Notes: a model not told the origin generated them from the sequence alone. 64,000 nt of DNA from Paraburkholderia lacunae (GCF_003353175.1 NZ_QHKS01000002.1:124001-188000), one strand, 5' to 3'. Shown: positions 38,685 to 48,588, counted from the stretch's first letter. Program-made: numbers and translations.

Positions 38685-39830
38685 ATGAACATCAAGATTC
38701 AAAAGCTGTTGCCGATCAGCGCTGCGGCGATGCTGTTCGCAACGTTGGCAACAACGGCCGCGGCAGACACGGTCGTCAAGATCGGTCACGTGGCACCGCT
38801 GACTGGTGGTATCGCTCACCTGGGGAAAGACAACGAAAACGGCGCGCGCCTGGCGGTTGAGGAAATCAACGCCAAGGGCCTGACGATCGGTGGCCAGAAA
38901 GTCACGCTGCAACTCGACGCACAAGACGATGCAGCTGACCCGCGTACGGCAACTCAAGTCGCCCAGAAACTGGTCGACGATAAGGTCGTCGCAGTGGTCG
39001 GTCACTTGAACTCGGGCACGTCGATTCCGGCTTCGAAGATCTATAGCGACGCAGGCGTCGTGCAGATCTCGCCGTCGGCAACGAACCCGGCGTACACGCA
39101 ACAGGGCTTCAAGACGACGTACCGTGTGGTGGCGACCGATGCCCAACAAGGTCCGGCACTTGCGAACTACGCCTCCAAGACCATGAAGGTGAAGAGCGTC
39201 GCGATCGTCGACGACTCGACCGCTTATGGTCAGGGTCTCGCCAACGAATTCGAAAAGACCGCAAAGTCGCTGGGCCTGAACGTGATGTCGCATGACGCGA
39301 CCAACGACAAGGCTGTCGACTTCCGCGCAATTCTGACGAAGATCAAGGGCGAAAACCCGGACGCGATCATGTACGGCGGCATGGACGCCACCGGCGGCCC
39401 GTTCGCCAAGCAAGCCAAGCAGCTCGGCCTGCGTGCGAAGGTGCTGGCAGGCGACGGCGTCTGTACCGACAAGCTGTCGGATCTGGCCGGTGACGCAACC
39501 GACAACATCGTCTGCTCGGAAGCCGGTATGGCGCTCGAAAAGATGGCCGGTGGCGCAGCGTTCCTCGCCAAGTATCAGAAGCGTTTCGGTCAGCCGATCC
39601 AGATCTACGCTCCGTTCACGTATGACGCTGTGTACATCATCGTCGACGCTATGAAGCGTTCGAACTCGACCGATCCGGCGAAGATTCTGGCAGAGATGCC
39701 GACCACGGACTACAAGGGTGTGATCGGTGAAACAACGTTCGACTCGAAGGGCGACCTTCAGCACGGCGTGATCTCGCTGTACAACTACAAGTCGGGCAAG
39801 AAGACCCTGCTCGACGTTGTGAAGATGTAA
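38685..39830 (+). CDS. Branched-chain amino acid ABC transporter substrate-binding protein
   Basis: The 381-residue product has a signal peptide (to about AAAD, residue 27) and the LivJ/LivK fold: VVKIGHVAPLTGGIAHLGKDNENGA, VVAVVGHLNSGTSIPAS and VAIVDDSTAYGQG. It should bind leucine/isoleucine/valine or a related amino acid in the periplasm. The permease and ATPase genes are absent, so it is an orphan serving a transporter elsewhere. The start has GGAG 8 bases upstream. Codon use is strongly biased (GTC, CTG, AAG), suggesting high expression. Confidence 0.95.
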   Translation: MNIKIQKLLPISAAAMLFATLATTAAADTVVKIGHVAPLTGGIAHLGKDNENGARLAVEEINAKGLTIGGQKVTLQLDAQDDAADPRTATQVAQKLVDDKVVAVVGHLNSGTSIPASKIYSDAGVVQISPSATNPAYTQQGFKTTYRVVATDAQQGPALANYASKTMKVKSVAIVDDSTAYGQGLANEFEKTAKSLGLNVMSHDATNDKAVDFRAILTKIKGENPDAIMYGGMDATGGPFAKQAKQLGLRAKVLAGDGVCTDKLSDLAGDATDNIVCSEAGMALEKMAGGAAFLAKYQKRFGQPIQIYAPFTYDAVYIIVDAMKRSNSTDPAKILAEMPTTDYKGVIGETTFDSKGDLQHGVISLYNYKSGKKTLLDVVKM

Positions 39831-39878
39831 AACTGCGGGTTCGGCGACAGCTTTGCGTGTCGCCGCTCGAGTGGTTCG

Positions 39879-39916
39879 AAGGCACGCGCGCCGCATGGCT
39901 CGCGTGCCTTTTCTTT
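39879..39916 (+). terminator. Intrinsic terminator of the binding-protein gene
   Basis: AAGGCACGCG (39879-39888) pairs perfectly with CGCGTGCCTT (39901-39910), followed by TTCTTTT. Confidence 0.9.
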
Positions 39917-39980
39917 TGGCCGGACGCATGAGACGCTGACGGCCTGACGAATGCCGCTGCATGCCGCCTGGGAGAATAAC

Positions 39981-40997
39981 GTGAGTTCTGTGATCCGCTC
40001 GATCGATGACGGCTGGCGCCGCTGGATTGCCGAGAATCTGCTGCTCGATGCGCCGCCGCCGGCGCTCCATGGCGTGCTGATCGAGCATGGTTTCGACGCA
40101 GCCGAAGCCGCGCGCGAAATCGAGGCCGCACTCGCGAGTCCCTATTTGCAGGGTGCCACGCGCTTGCGCAATCGTTTGCGCAAGCGCGACTGGATGTTGT
40201 CCGTGTACGGCACGCTGAGTCGTTTGCGCGCTCACAGCGATACGGTCGAACGGCGCGAGCGTTTATCGCGCGACGAATTCTTTGAGCAGTACTACTTTCA
40301 GAACCGGCCCGTGATCATCACCGGCGCCTTCGATTTCTGGCCGGCTCGCACGCAATGGAATTTCGATTACTTTCGCTCGCGTTGCGGCGATTGCGAAGTC
40401 GAAGTGCAGTTCGGCCGCGAGTCCGATGCGAACTATGAAATCAATCAGCCGAAGCTCAAGCGGATGATGCGCTTTGCCGATTATGTCGAGCTCGTCGAGC
40501 GCAGCGGCTCGACCAACGATTTCTATATGACGGCCAATAACACGTCGCACAATCGCGCAGCGCTGGCCGCGTTATGGTCAGATGTGTCGACCATTCGCGA
40601 GTATCTTGATGCCGGGTCGCCCGATACCGGATTCTTCTGGTTTGGACCGGCGGGCACGAAGACGCCGTTTCACCATGATTTGACCAATAACTTCATGGCG
40701 CAGGTGATCGGGCGCAAACATATCAAACTCGTTCCGCTGTCCGATACGCCGCATATGGCCAATTATCTGCACTGTTATTCGCAGGTGGACGGCAGTGCGA
40801 TCGACTACGCGCGTTTCCCGTCGATGCGCGATGCGCAGCTGATCGAATGCACGCTGGCGCCGGGCGAATTGTTGTTTTTGCCGATCGGCTGGTGGCATTA
40901 CGTCGAAGGACTCGACGCATCGGTGACGATGACTTTCACCAACTTTCTGCAGCGTAACGATTTCTCGCGCAATTACGACACGTATCACGACCTGTGA
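39981..40997 (+). CDS. JmjC-like cupin (Cupin_8) domain protein
   Basis: The 338-residue product is a predicted Fe(II)/2-oxoglutarate hydroxylase of the cupin_8 (FIH-like) group. A polar helical N-terminus is followed by the cupin core, with RPVIITGAFDFWPA, the HxD in TPFHHDLTNNF, the lysine in GRKHIKLVP and the distal histidine in PIGWWHYVEGL. Relatives hydroxylate protein side chains or tRNA bases. I choose GTG 39981, which has GGGAGA 6 bases upstream; an ATG at 39951 lacks a site. Confidence 0.88.
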   Translation: MSSVIRSIDDGWRRWIAENLLLDAPPPALHGVLIEHGFDAAEAAREIEAALASPYLQGATRLRNRLRKRDWMLSVYGTLSRLRAHSDTVERRERLSRDEFFEQYYFQNRPVIITGAFDFWPARTQWNFDYFRSRCGDCEVEVQFGRESDANYEINQPKLKRMMRFADYVELVERSGSTNDFYMTANNTSHNRAALAALWSDVSTIREYLDAGSPDTGFFWFGPAGTKTPFHHDLTNNFMAQVIGRKHIKLVPLSDTPHMANYLHCYSQVDGSAIDYARFPSMRDAQLIECTLAPGELLFLPIGWWHYVEGLDASVTMTFTNFLQRNDFSRNYDTYHDL

Positions 40998-41036
40998 GGG
41001 ATTCGCGCGGCGCGTCAGCGGCTTTGTCGAGGCGAT

Positions 41037-41069
41037 AAAAAAACGGCGAGCCGGTTGCCCGGTTCGCCG
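41037..41069 (-). terminator. Intrinsic terminator of the collagen-like lipoprotein gene
   Basis: CGGCGAGCCGG (41044-41054) pairs with CCGGTTCGCCG (41059-41069), with one G-T pair, across TTGC. On the minus strand a T7 run follows. Three near-copies of GTCGTTATTTGCT lie between it and the gene (about 41093-41130). Confidence 0.9.
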
Positions 41070-41163
41070 CCCCCCTTCGACGCTTGTGACGCGTCGTTAT
41101 TTGCTGTCGTTATTTGCTGTCGTTATTCGCTGTTGTGACTCGCGCTGTCGTGATTCGTATTCG

Positions 41164-42813
41164 TCATTTCTTCGGCGCCAGTCCGCCGACGAGGCCGCCG
41201 AGCAATCCGCCACCCGATGTACTGCCGGATGTCCCCCCCGTCGATGCCGCTGCGCCGGTCAACGTGCCGGTCACGGTAGTGAGCAGGCCGGTGATCGGCG
41301 CGAGCGGATTGCTGGTCCCGCCGGTGCCGCCCGAGCCTGAGCCCGTAGCCGAGCCGAGCGCGCCGGTCAGCGAGGACACCGCCGAGGTCACCGGCGCCAG
41401 AGGATTGCCCGAGCCGCCCGTCGCGTTGCTCAACGCGCCGGTGACCGAACTCACTACGCCGGTCAGCGGCGCAAGCGGACTGCCCGAGCCGCCGGAGACG
41501 CCGCCGAGGCTGCTGGTCAAGGTGGTCAATGCATTGGTCAACGGCGCCAGAGGACTGCCGGAGCCGCTGCCGCCGCTCAGGCCGCCGCTCAAGGTGCCGG
41601 GCAGCGCGGTGAGGATGCTGGTCAACGGCGCCAGCGGATTACCCGCAGTGCCGCCGCTGCCGCCCGGATCGAGGATGCCGGTGATGCCGCCCAACGGGTT
41701 GCCGCTGTTTGAAGCTCCCGCTGTCAACAGGCCGCCGGCGGATGCGACGGTGTTGCCGAGCTGGCTCACGACGTTGCCGAGGTTCTGGCCGATCGGATCG
41801 TTGGTGGCGCTGCCGATCTGGCCGCCCGCGCTATTCAGTCCTTGGCCGATAGTCGACAGCAGGCCGTTCAGCGGTGAACCGACGCCGGTTGTATCGCCGA
41901 CGGTTTGGGTCGTTTGCGCGAGTGTGGCCGTGATCGGTGTGATCGCCGTGCTCCCGGTCTGCAAGACTTGCTGGATCGAACCGCCCGTCAGTTGCGAACC
42001 GAATTGGGTGCCGAGGCTGCTGACCGCTGTGCCGACCGTCGAGACGGTGCTGCCGAGCGGCGTGGTCAGCGGACTGAGCGGCGCGGTGGGGCCGCTGCCC
42101 AGGCTGGTCACGAGTTGGCCCGCGCTGTTGACGGCCTGGCCCGCGTCATAAACGAGGTTGCCGCTGCTCCCTAGGGTCGTGTCGAGCGGAGTGGTGGAAT
42201 TGCCGAGCTGGCCGACGCCGTTGGTGGTCCCCCCGCCGAGTGCGGTGACGGCGTTGCCTAGATTCGATACGACGCCGCCGAGCGCGCTGGTGGTCGCCGG
42301 GTTCGCGCCCGGGACCGGCGTAAGGGCGATCTGGCTGCCGACCGCGGCGACGGTTTGCCCGGTCGCCGTAATGGCGTTGCCGGTGTTTTGAGCAACGACG
42401 CCGATCGGGTTGGCGCTGGAGGGCGTTGGGGTTGGCGTGGGCGTCGGCGTAGGCGTAGGCGTAGGCGTTGGAGTTGGCGTTGGAGTTGGCGTTGGAGTTG
42501 GCGTGGGAGTAGGCGTGGGAGTAGGCGTCGGGGTTGGCGTCGGGGTTGGCGTCGGCGTCGGAGTCGGCGTCGGCGTCGGAGTCGGAGTCGGAGTCGGAGT
42601 CGGAGTCGGAGTCGGCGTGCCGCTTCCAGAGCCACTGCCTGAACCCGAGCCTGAACCCGAACCGCTACCTGAGCCGTTACCCGAACCGCTACCTGAGCTG
42701 CTTCCTACGCTGCTGGGCACACTCGGCGCGTGCAGCGTGCTCCCGCATCCCGTCAGCACAATCATCGACGTCACGCACATGGCGATCGCCGAGAGTTTGA
42801 AATGGTGATTCAT
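41164..42813 (-). CDS. Collagen-like / PT-repeat surface lipoprotein
   Basis: The 549-residue product has a lipoprotein signal with lipobox LTGC (residues about 19-22). A Gly-Ser run (about 35-62) and a Pro-Thr repeat of about 33 units (about 63-130) form a rigid stalk. The rest is a glycine-, leucine- and threonine-rich region of repeated NPLAPLT..L..LTG units like the Bacterial collagen middle domain of Burkholderia, ending [11 protein letters not shown]. It is probably an outer-membrane-anchored fibrous surface protein. ATG 42813 has GGGGGAG upstream. The repeats make its length variable between strains. Confidence 0.85.
   Translation of the reverse strand: MNHHFKLSAIAMCVTSMIVLTGCGSTLHAPSVPSSVGSSSGSGSGNGSGSGSGSGSGSGSGSGSGTPTPTPTPTPTPTPTPTPTPTPTPTPTPTPTPTPTPTPTPTPTPTPTPTPTPTPTPTPTPTPTPTPSSANPIGVVAQNTGNAITATGQTVAAVGSQIALTPVPGANPATTSALGGVVSNLGNAVTALGGGTTNGVGQLGNSTTPLDTTLGSSGNLVYDAGQAVNSAGQLVTSLGSGPTAPLSPLTTPLGSTVSTVGTAVSSLGTQFGSQLTGGSIQQVLQTGSTAITPITATLAQTTQTVGDTTGVGSPLNGLLSTIGQGLNSAGGQIGSATNDPIGQNLGNVVSQLGNTVASAGGLLTAGASNSGNPLGGITGILDPGGSGGTAGNPLAPLTSILTALPGTLSGGLSGGSGSGSPLAPLTNALTTLTSSLGGVSGGSGSPLAPLTGVVSSVTGALSNATGGSGNPLAPVTSAVSSLTGALGSATGSGSGGTGGTSNPLAPITGLLTTVTGTLTGAAASTGGTSGSTSGGGLLGGLVGGLAPKK
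42421..42630. repeat. Hexanucleotide repeat tract encoding Pro-Thr dipeptides
   Basis: About 33 copies of a GGCGTN/GGAGTN hexamer run through this stretch, in blocks of identical units (GGAGTC toward 42570-42620, GGCGTA near 42450). The block structure points to recent slippage. Changes of one unit keep the frame and only lengthen or shorten the PT stalk. Confidence 0.9.
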
Positions 42814-43072
42814 GGTCTGCTCCCCCGTAATTTGGACAACTGCTGAGGGAGCTAACTGCAAAACCTATGCCATTCAAATCCGCGCGTCTGGCAAGACGGA
42901 TAAACTCATATGGATCAATGGGTTGTGAGCGACGGTGCCGGTGCATGAAAGCGCTGGAGAGGCTCATGTGGCCCGGAACACCGACGGGTGCATGCCGCGT
43001 GTAACGTAACGTAAGTCAATGGATTTTCGTATGCCGTCACGTCCGCCGATGCGGCGACAGCGCGCTCCCGCA

Positions 43073-44284
43073 TCAGACTTTCAAACGACGCAGCACTTTC
43101 GGACCTGCAACCGCGATCAGCGCCGAGCACACCGCGACCACCGACAACCCGATCGGCAAACTGGTCGCCTGCGTCACCGCACCGATAATCACCGGGCCGA
43201 GCAGCAGGCCGAAGTACGCCAGCCCCGCAACGTGGGCGAGTCCTTCGGCGGCGTGAATTCCCTTGACGCTTGCGGCCGCCGCGAACAACACCGGCATCAT
43301 GTTGGCGAGCCCGAGGCCCATCAGCGTGAAGCCGATCAGCGCGGCAGCCGTGTTCGGCAGCAGCAGCGCGCCGATCATCCCGGCGAACGCGAGCGACGCG
43401 CTCGCCATCACCAGTTGCGGTGCGCCGAAGCGGGCGCGCACCGCGTCCCCGGCGAAACGCGCCGCCGCCATGCCGCCCGAGAACGCCGCGTAGGCCGCGC
43501 TGGCGAGCGCCGGCGTCGCCAGCACGACGTCGCGCATGTAGACGGTCGCCCAGTCGTACATGGCGCCTTCGGCGATCAACGCTACCAGCGCCATCGCGCC
43601 GAGCGCCCACAGCGCGGGAGAGCGCCAGCGGTTGGCGCGCGGCGTGGCGGCATCCGGATGATCGGCGTGCGGCACATGCGGCAGCACGGAAGGACAAGCT
43701 GCGATCAGCACCAGCGCGCTGACCGCCGCGGCCAGCGCAAGGTGCATCGCCGGCTCCATGCCGCGTGACAGCAACGCGCCGCCGACCGCCGCGCCAAACA
43801 TCCCGCCGATGCTGAACATGCCGTGCAGCGACGACATGATCGGCTTGCCGAGCGCCTTCTCGACGGCGCTGGCCTCCGCATTCATCGCGACGTCGAGTGT
43901 GGCCATGCCCGCGCCGAAGATGGCCAGCACGATCAGCAACAGCCAGTAAGCGGGCACGACCAGAATCAGCGCCGCGCACACCGTCATGACGAGGCCGCCC
44001 GTGAGACAGGCGCGGCGCGTGCCGACACGCGCGATCCACGACGCGTTCGCCGCCATCGCGCCGATCGAGCCGCCCGCGACAGCCAGCAGCGCGAACGACA
44101 GCAGTGCCGCGTTCAGATGGAAGCGGTCGCGCACGGTGGGCACATGCACCCCCCACGATGCGTACATCATCCCGGCAATGAAAAACACCGCCATGGTGGC
44201 AAAACGGGCGCGCTGCCGCGCGGTGCCGGAAAGGTCACGGTGAGCGGCGGGGAGGGTGGCGAATTCGGAAGTGCGGTCGGACAC
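43073..44284 (-). CDS. MFS transporter (FucP/YbjJ-like)
   Basis: The 403-residue protein has 12 predicted helices and the pattern of the YbjJ-type MFS group: FIAGMMYASWGVHVPTVRDRF, WIARVGTRRACLTGGL and DVAMNAEASAVEKALGKPIMSSLHGMFSIGG. Substrates of this group are mostly unknown; drug or sugar efflux are possible. It is divergent from the HugZ-like gene with 131 bp between the starts. Confidence 0.88.
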   Translation of the reverse strand: MSDRTSEFATLPAAHRDLSGTARQRARFATMAVFFIAGMMYASWGVHVPTVRDRFHLNAALLSFALLAVAGGSIGAMAANASWIARVGTRRACLTGGLVMTVCAALILVVPAYWLLLIVLAIFGAGMATLDVAMNAEASAVEKALGKPIMSSLHGMFSIGGMFGAAVGGALLSRGMEPAMHLALAAAVSALVLIAACPSVLPHVPHADHPDAATPRANRWRSPALWALGAMALVALIAEGAMYDWATVYMRDVVLATPALASAAYAAFSGGMAAARFAGDAVRARFGAPQLVMASASLAFAGMIGALLLPNTAAALIGFTLMGLGLANMMPVLFAAAASVKGIHAAEGLAHVAGLAYFGLLLGPVIIGAVTQATSLPIGLSVVAVCSALIAVAGPKVLRRLKV

Positions 44285-44415
44285 TGAAATCTCGTCGAGG
44301 GAGAGAACGCCGGAAGAAAGCGCGTTGAAAGCGAATTTCCGATTCTATCGAAGCGTGCCGTCTCCTGCTCGGAGCGTGGTGATCTAGTATTTACGATTAT
44401 TCGGGGCGACGTGAA

Positions 44416-45144
44416 ATGACAGACGTGCGCCCCAATCCGTGTGCCGGTTTTTTTGCCGGTCATCCATTGAGAGACGCGCACTTGAACATTCCCGCTCACG
44501 CTCCGCTGCATCTGCTGCATACCGCCGCTGTCGGCACGCTTGCGACCCATGCGCGCCAGCCGCAAGGCTTTCCCTACCCGACGGTGCTGCCATTCGCGCC
44601 GGATTCGCGGCACCGTCCGACGATTCTCGTGAGCCGGCTCGCCGAGCATACGCACAACCTGCTCGCCGACCCGCGCGCCGGTTTTCTGGCCGTCGACGCG
44701 CCCAATGGCGACGTGCTGAGCAGCCAGCGCGTTACCTTGCTCGGCATCTTCGAACCGGTCGACCCGACGCCTGAGGTTGTGGACCGCTATCTGCGCTATC
44801 ACCCGGACGCCGAACGCTACCTGGTTCTCGGCGACTTCACGTTCTGGGCGATGAAGATCGAGCGGCTGCGCTATATCGGCGGCTTTGGCTCGATGGGATG
44901 GCTCGACGGCGCCGATCTCGATCCGCTGGCGCCGCTCGACTTCGATGAAGAGCGCGCGTTGATCGAGTATTTCGCCCAGCACTCGGCGGCCACCGCCAAA
45001 CTCCAGTTGCTTGGCGTCGATCGATACGGCGTCGATCTGAAGCGCGACGGCGAGCGCACGCGTTTTATTTTCGACGACGCCATAGGCGATACCGAAGCCT
45101 TGCACGCCGCGCTCGAAGTTTGCATCCAGCGCCACGCGAATTAA
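44416..45144 (+). CDS. HugZ/pyridoxamine-phosphate-oxidase-like protein
   Basis: The 242-residue product has an N-terminal split-barrel flavin-binding domain (GTLATHARQPQGFPYPTVLPFA and RLAEHTHNLLADPRAGFLAV) and a C-terminal DUF2470-type domain (QHSAATAKLQLLGVDRYGVDL). This layout is that of HugZ-like heme-utilisation proteins. Whether it degrades heme cannot be told, because the C-terminal histidine loop of HugZ is not obvious. It stands alone. Confidence 0.8.
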   Translation: MTDVRPNPCAGFFAGHPLRDAHLNIPAHAPLHLLHTAAVGTLATHARQPQGFPYPTVLPFAPDSRHRPTILVSRLAEHTHNLLADPRAGFLAVDAPNGDVLSSQRVTLLGIFEPVDPTPEVVDRYLRYHPDAERYLVLGDFTFWAMKIERLRYIGGFGSMGWLDGADLDPLAPLDFDEERALIEYFAQHSAATAKLQLLGVDRYGVDLKRDGERTRFIFDDAIGDTEALHAALEVCIQRHAN

Positions 45145-45536
45145 GCCTGATTGCTTTGGGGAAAACACGTATAGCGCAATAACGGCGGAGACATCTAGCG
45201 CAATATGTGACGCGACTTCATGTTAAAGCTTTCATGGCGTGAAATGTTGATACGAAATATTCATCTTAATTTCCATCTTTTGCTAATTAATCTCATAATT
45301 ACTGGCGCCTCACTACGGGTTCTCAGCAAAACGGGAAATTAGCCATTTGAAAGATTGTGGGTCACGCAGCGTTCGACGGAAATTTTTTGAAACGAAACAG
45401 GATTAATTTTACGCGGCGACTTTTGCAGTCTTTCTATTTTGTGTTAATCTCGCGATCAAATTCCGAGGCGTGATCACCTTCAAAGGGCAAGCTGGCTTAA
45501 GACTGGCAGTCATTTATCCATACTACAAGGGAACCT
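45145..45536. promoter_or_regulatory. AT-rich leader of the H-NS gene
   Basis: This 392-bp region is clearly more AT-rich than its surroundings (for example 45240-45300 and 45380-45450) and contains several A/T runs such as AAATTTTTTG near 45381. It is a likely site of H-NS autoregulation. It contains no gene. Confidence 0.6.
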
Positions 45537-45839
45537 ATGTCGTCCTACAAGGAACTACTCGCCCAGCGCGAGAAACTCGAAAAGCAGATCGAAGAAGCTA
45601 AGTCGCGTGAATACGCGGAAGTGTTGAATGAGATCAAGCAGAAAATGGCCGACTACGGCATTACGCTGAGCGAGCTCGGCGGCGGCCGTGCTGCCAAGGG
45701 CGCTAAAGCCGGCCGTCCGCGTGCGGGCGTCGCGCCGAAATATCGCGACCCGGACAGCGGCAGCACGTGGTCTGGCCGTGGCAAGCCGCCGCGCTGGATC
45801 GCCGGCCTCGATCGTGAGAAGTTTTTGATCCAGAAGTAA
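45537..45839 (+). CDS. H-NS family nucleoid protein
   Basis: The 100-residue protein has an N-terminal coiled coil (residues about 1-45: REKLEKQIEEAKSREYAEVL) and a C-terminal DNA-binding domain with the core WSGRGKPPRWI preceded by a basic linker (KAGRPRAGVAPKYRDP). This is the Bv3F-type H-NS of Burkholderiales. It binds AT-rich DNA and silences foreign genes. The ATG has AAGGGA upstream, and an intrinsic terminator follows. Confidence 0.94.
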   Translation: MSSYKELLAQREKLEKQIEEAKSREYAEVLNEIKQKMADYGITLSELGGGRAAKGAKAGRPRAGVAPKYRDPDSGSTWSGRGKPPRWIAGLDREKFLIQK

Positions 45840-45882
45840 TGCAGTGCACCAGTAGCGCCTTTGCCGCGCCGCTGCTGACAAG

Positions 45883-45918
45883 AAAACCGCGCACCGCCCA
45901 GGGCGCGGTTTTTTTTCG
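45883..45918 (+). terminator. Intrinsic terminator of the H-NS gene
   Basis: AACCGCGC (45885-45892) pairs with GCGCGGTT (45903-45910), followed by T6. Confidence 0.9.
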
Positions 45919-46098
45919 TTTTTTTACTGCGCCGGCGAATTGACGTGTATTTGTCACACGTATTCCCCGTGGTGGGAACGCGAATGCTTTTCGTTTAGAT
46001 AAGCATCTGATTTAAAAGGAAATTCTAATGCCGGGATGGAGCGATTTCGAGATGCTCCGGGTAGAATGCAGGCATTGAACCTTTTCTCGCTGCTTCAG

Positions 46099-47343
46099 AT
46101 GCCTTCCACCACCTCCGGCCAGTCCGCCGAAAAACATCGCGTTGCGCGCAAAAGCACCTTTGTCAGTATTGCGCTGAATACGGTGTTGATGACGCTGCAA
46201 ATCGTCATCGGCGTCTTTGCGCATTCTCAGGCGCTGGTCGCCGACGGCGTCCATTCGCTTGCCGATCTGATTTCCGATTTTGTCGTACTGGTAGCCAATC
46301 GGCACAGCGGCGCGAAGCCGGATGCCGATCACAATTACGGACACAGCCGCTATGAAACCGTCGCTTCATTATTTCTGGGCGGATTGCTGATTGCGGTAGG
46401 CGTCGGCATGTTATGGCGCGCCGGTACGCGTCTCGCCGATTTGCAGAGCATTCCCGCCGTGCATATGAGCGCGCTCGCGGTCGCCGTTCTCGTGTTGATT
46501 TCCAAAGAAAGTCTGTTTCGCTACATGCTGCGCGAAGCGCAGCGCGTACGTTCGGCGATGCTGATTGCGAACGCGTGGCATGCGCGCTCGGATGCGGCGT
46601 CGTCGCTGGTGGTGACGATCGGTGTTATTGGTAGCCTCGCGGGTGTGCGCCTGCTCGATCCGATCGCCGCGGCGATTGTCGGTTTCATGGTGGCGCGCAT
46701 GGGGTGGACGTTCGGCTGGGACGCGCTGCAGGATCTATCGGACCGCGCGCTCGACGAAACCGCGGCCGCCGACATGCGCAAGCTGTTGCTATCCACCCCC
46801 GGCGTGCGCGACGTGCATGAACTGCGTACGCGCAAGATGGGCGATTTTGCGCTCGTCGACGCGCACATTCTGGTCGATCCGCTGATTTCGGTTTCGGAAG
46901 GGCATTACATCGCGGAGTCGGCGCGCTTGCGCGTGTTGACCGACAACCGCGTGCTCGACGCGCTGATCCATGTCGACCCCGAAAACGATGCGCTCGCGCG
47001 GCCTCCGGTCAACCTGCCGGCGCGTGAGCGGGTCGTCGCCGAAGTCGATGCGGCGCTGGCCGAGGGCGGCATCAAGGCTGCGACGGTCAATATCCACTAT
47101 CTGAGTACCGGGCTGGATGTGGAAGTGACCTTGCCGGCCGTCGGTGCGCGCGCGCTCGAGAGCGACGCGCTGAACCTCGCGCGCGTCGACCTGGCTGCGC
47201 TCAAGCGCCGCCTGGGCGCACGCAAGCTCGATGTGGTGCGGGCATTGGATACGGCGCCGGCTGAAACGGGCTCCGCGAAGGAAGCCGGGGCAGGCGAGGC
47301 GAATGTTCGCGCCGGGCTCACCGAGCCGCACCACTCCATCTGA
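46099..47343 (+). CDS. Cation diffusion facilitator (CDF) metal exporter
   Basis: The 414-residue protein has six membrane segments from residue about 17 and the CDF metal sites: DGVHSLADLISD in helix 2 and NAWHARSDAASS in helix 5. The H/D-rich DADHNYGHSRYET sits in the first loop. Its long C-terminal cytoplasmic domain (HELRTRKMG, VDAHILVD) contains two ferredoxin-like parts, longer than in typical CDF proteins. It probably exports Zn, Co, Mn or Fe. Alternative starts exist at 46066 and 46036; none has a strong ribosome-binding site. Confidence 0.9.
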   Translation: MPSTTSGQSAEKHRVARKSTFVSIALNTVLMTLQIVIGVFAHSQALVADGVHSLADLISDFVVLVANRHSGAKPDADHNYGHSRYETVASLFLGGLLIAVGVGMLWRAGTRLADLQSIPAVHMSALAVAVLVLISKESLFRYMLREAQRVRSAMLIANAWHARSDAASSLVVTIGVIGSLAGVRLLDPIAAAIVGFMVARMGWTFGWDALQDLSDRALDETAAADMRKLLLSTPGVRDVHELRTRKMGDFALVDAHILVDPLISVSEGHYIAESARLRVLTDNRVLDALIHVDPENDALARPPVNLPARERVVAEVDAALAEGGIKAATVNIHYLSTGLDVEVTLPAVGARALESDALNLARVDLAALKRRLGARKLDVVRALDTAPAETGSAKEAGAGEANVRAGLTEPHHSI

Positions 47344-47412
47344 GCGCGCTGCCATGCTGTGGGGCGCGACAAGCTCGCGCCAGCCTCGGCTTCACGGTGT
47401 CACAGCGCGGTG

Positions 47413-47871
47413 TCACAGCGGCAATTGCGTATCGAATTTGATCTCACGAAGCACGACGCTCGTACGCACCTGCGCAACAGCCGGAATCTTGAAAATGCGC
47501 TCGTGCAGAAAGCTGTCGTACGCCTTGATGTCCGGCGCCACGATCTTGAGGATGTAATCGGATTCGCCGGTCGTGCTGTAGCACTCGGTGACTTCCGGGC
47601 AGGTGGCGATTTCCCGCTCGAACTGTTCGACGCCGCCTTCGGTGTGCCGCGTCAGATGAATATGTGCGAGCGCGCAGACGTGCAGCCCGAGCTTTTCGCG
47701 ATCGAGCAGCGCCGTGTAACGCTGGATCACTCCCGATTGCTCCATGTCCTTGATACGCCGCCAGCATGGCGTGCTCGACAGGCCGACCTGGTCGGAAATC
47801 TCTTGCACGGAGCGGCGTGCGTCGAGCTGCAGCAGGCGCAGGATTTTTTGAGAGAACGTATCGAGTGTCAA
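47413..47871 (-). CDS. Lrp/AsnC family transcriptional regulator
   Basis: The 152-residue protein has an N-terminal HTH (LDTFSQKILRLLQLDARRSVQEISDQVGLSSTPCWRRIKDME is the family pattern, residues about 3-45) and a C-terminal RAM ligand-binding domain (GESDYILKIVAPD). Targets are unknown. It lies 90 bp downstream of the exonuclease gene on the same strand. Confidence 0.94.
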   Translation of the reverse strand: MTLDTFSQKILRLLQLDARRSVQEISDQVGLSSTPCWRRIKDMEQSGVIQRYTALLDREKLGLHVCALAHIHLTRHTEGGVEQFEREIATCPEVTECYSTTGESDYILKIVAPDIKAYDSFLHERIFKIPAVAQVRTSVVLREIKFDTQLPL

Positions 47872-47961
47872 CTGCGCCTCCGTTTGCGTCGCCGTATCAA
47901 CGCATGGTAGAGGGCTCGAAAACGAAACGCAATGTAAAACGGCTTCGGCGAGGGAGATTAC

Positions 47962-48588
47962 CTAATTTGCCGGTTCCTCAGCGGCGTTTTGCCCTGAGCC
48001 GTCCCCATCTTTACCGGCTGCGACACTCGCCTGAGTGGCTCGCAACTCCTTGAGCATGTTGCAGAAGAGTGCGCCCTGTTCGATCGCGTCGTCGAGCGCG
48101 ACGTGCGTGTGCGGGTGATCGTCGAACCAGTGTTTTGGAAAGCGCGGTTTGATGCTCTTGCGATACGGCAAGCCGGTCATCGCGAAAGCTAGCGTCTTGA
48201 TGTCGAGCGCCGACCAGGAAAACGGGCAACGGCCGGCAAAGCGCATCATGTACCAGAACATATAGGTGAAGTCGAAACCCGCCGGCATCGCGACGAACAC
48301 CGGCTTGCCCGGCAACGCTTCAACCCATTCGACGTAGGCGTTCAGTGCGGCTTGCGGCTGCTGCAAGTCCTTGCGGCAGGCTTCCCACGCGTCGGGCTGG
48401 GTCTTCCACCATGCGGCTTGCACCGGATGCGGCGCGGCCCCTTCGAGCAATTCGAGATTCGCCGAGAAAGTGGCGATCAGCCGCTTGTCTTCGGTATAGG
48501 CCGCGGAGGCGAAACTGAGCATCGAATGCGGGCCGGGAATCGGGCCGTCCGCTTCGACGTCGGTGCTCACATAGATTTCGCTGCTCAT
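47962..48588 (-). CDS. 3'-5' exonuclease, DEDDh superfamily
   Basis: The 208-residue protein carries the ribonuclease-H-like exonuclease motifs: STDVEADGP (first acidic pair), PAGFDFTYM (second Asp) and [11 protein letters not shown] (His and last Asp). It should cut DNA or RNA from the 3' end. Its ATG overlaps the stop of the MBL-fold gene (ATGA), so the two are co-translated. The C-terminal 25 residues are a polar tail. Confidence 0.85.
   Translation of the reverse strand: MSSEIYVSTDVEADGPIPGPHSMLSFASAAYTEDKRLIATFSANLELLEGAAPHPVQAAWWKTQPDAWEACRKDLQQPQAALNAYVEWVEALPGKPVFVAMPAGFDFTYMFWYMMRFAGRCPFSWSALDIKTLAFAMTGLPYRKSIKPRFPKHWFDDHPHTHVALDDAIEQGALFCNMLKELRATQASVAAGKDGDGSGQNAAEEPAN

Noticed and set aside
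38466..40235. A 589-residue minus-strand open frame covering the binding-protein gene
   Set aside because: It is the antisense shadow of the LivJ-like gene and overlaps its promoter, terminator and the next gene; no family fits.
42421..42630. Possible CRISPR-like or minisatellite array
   Set aside because: The units are contiguous hexamers with no spacers and lie inside a coding frame.
42410..42808. A plus-strand open frame coding a Gly-Val repeat opposite the Pro-Thr tract
   Set aside because: It is the antisense reading of the hexamer repeat; the minus strand has the lipoprotein signal, ribosome-binding site and terminator.
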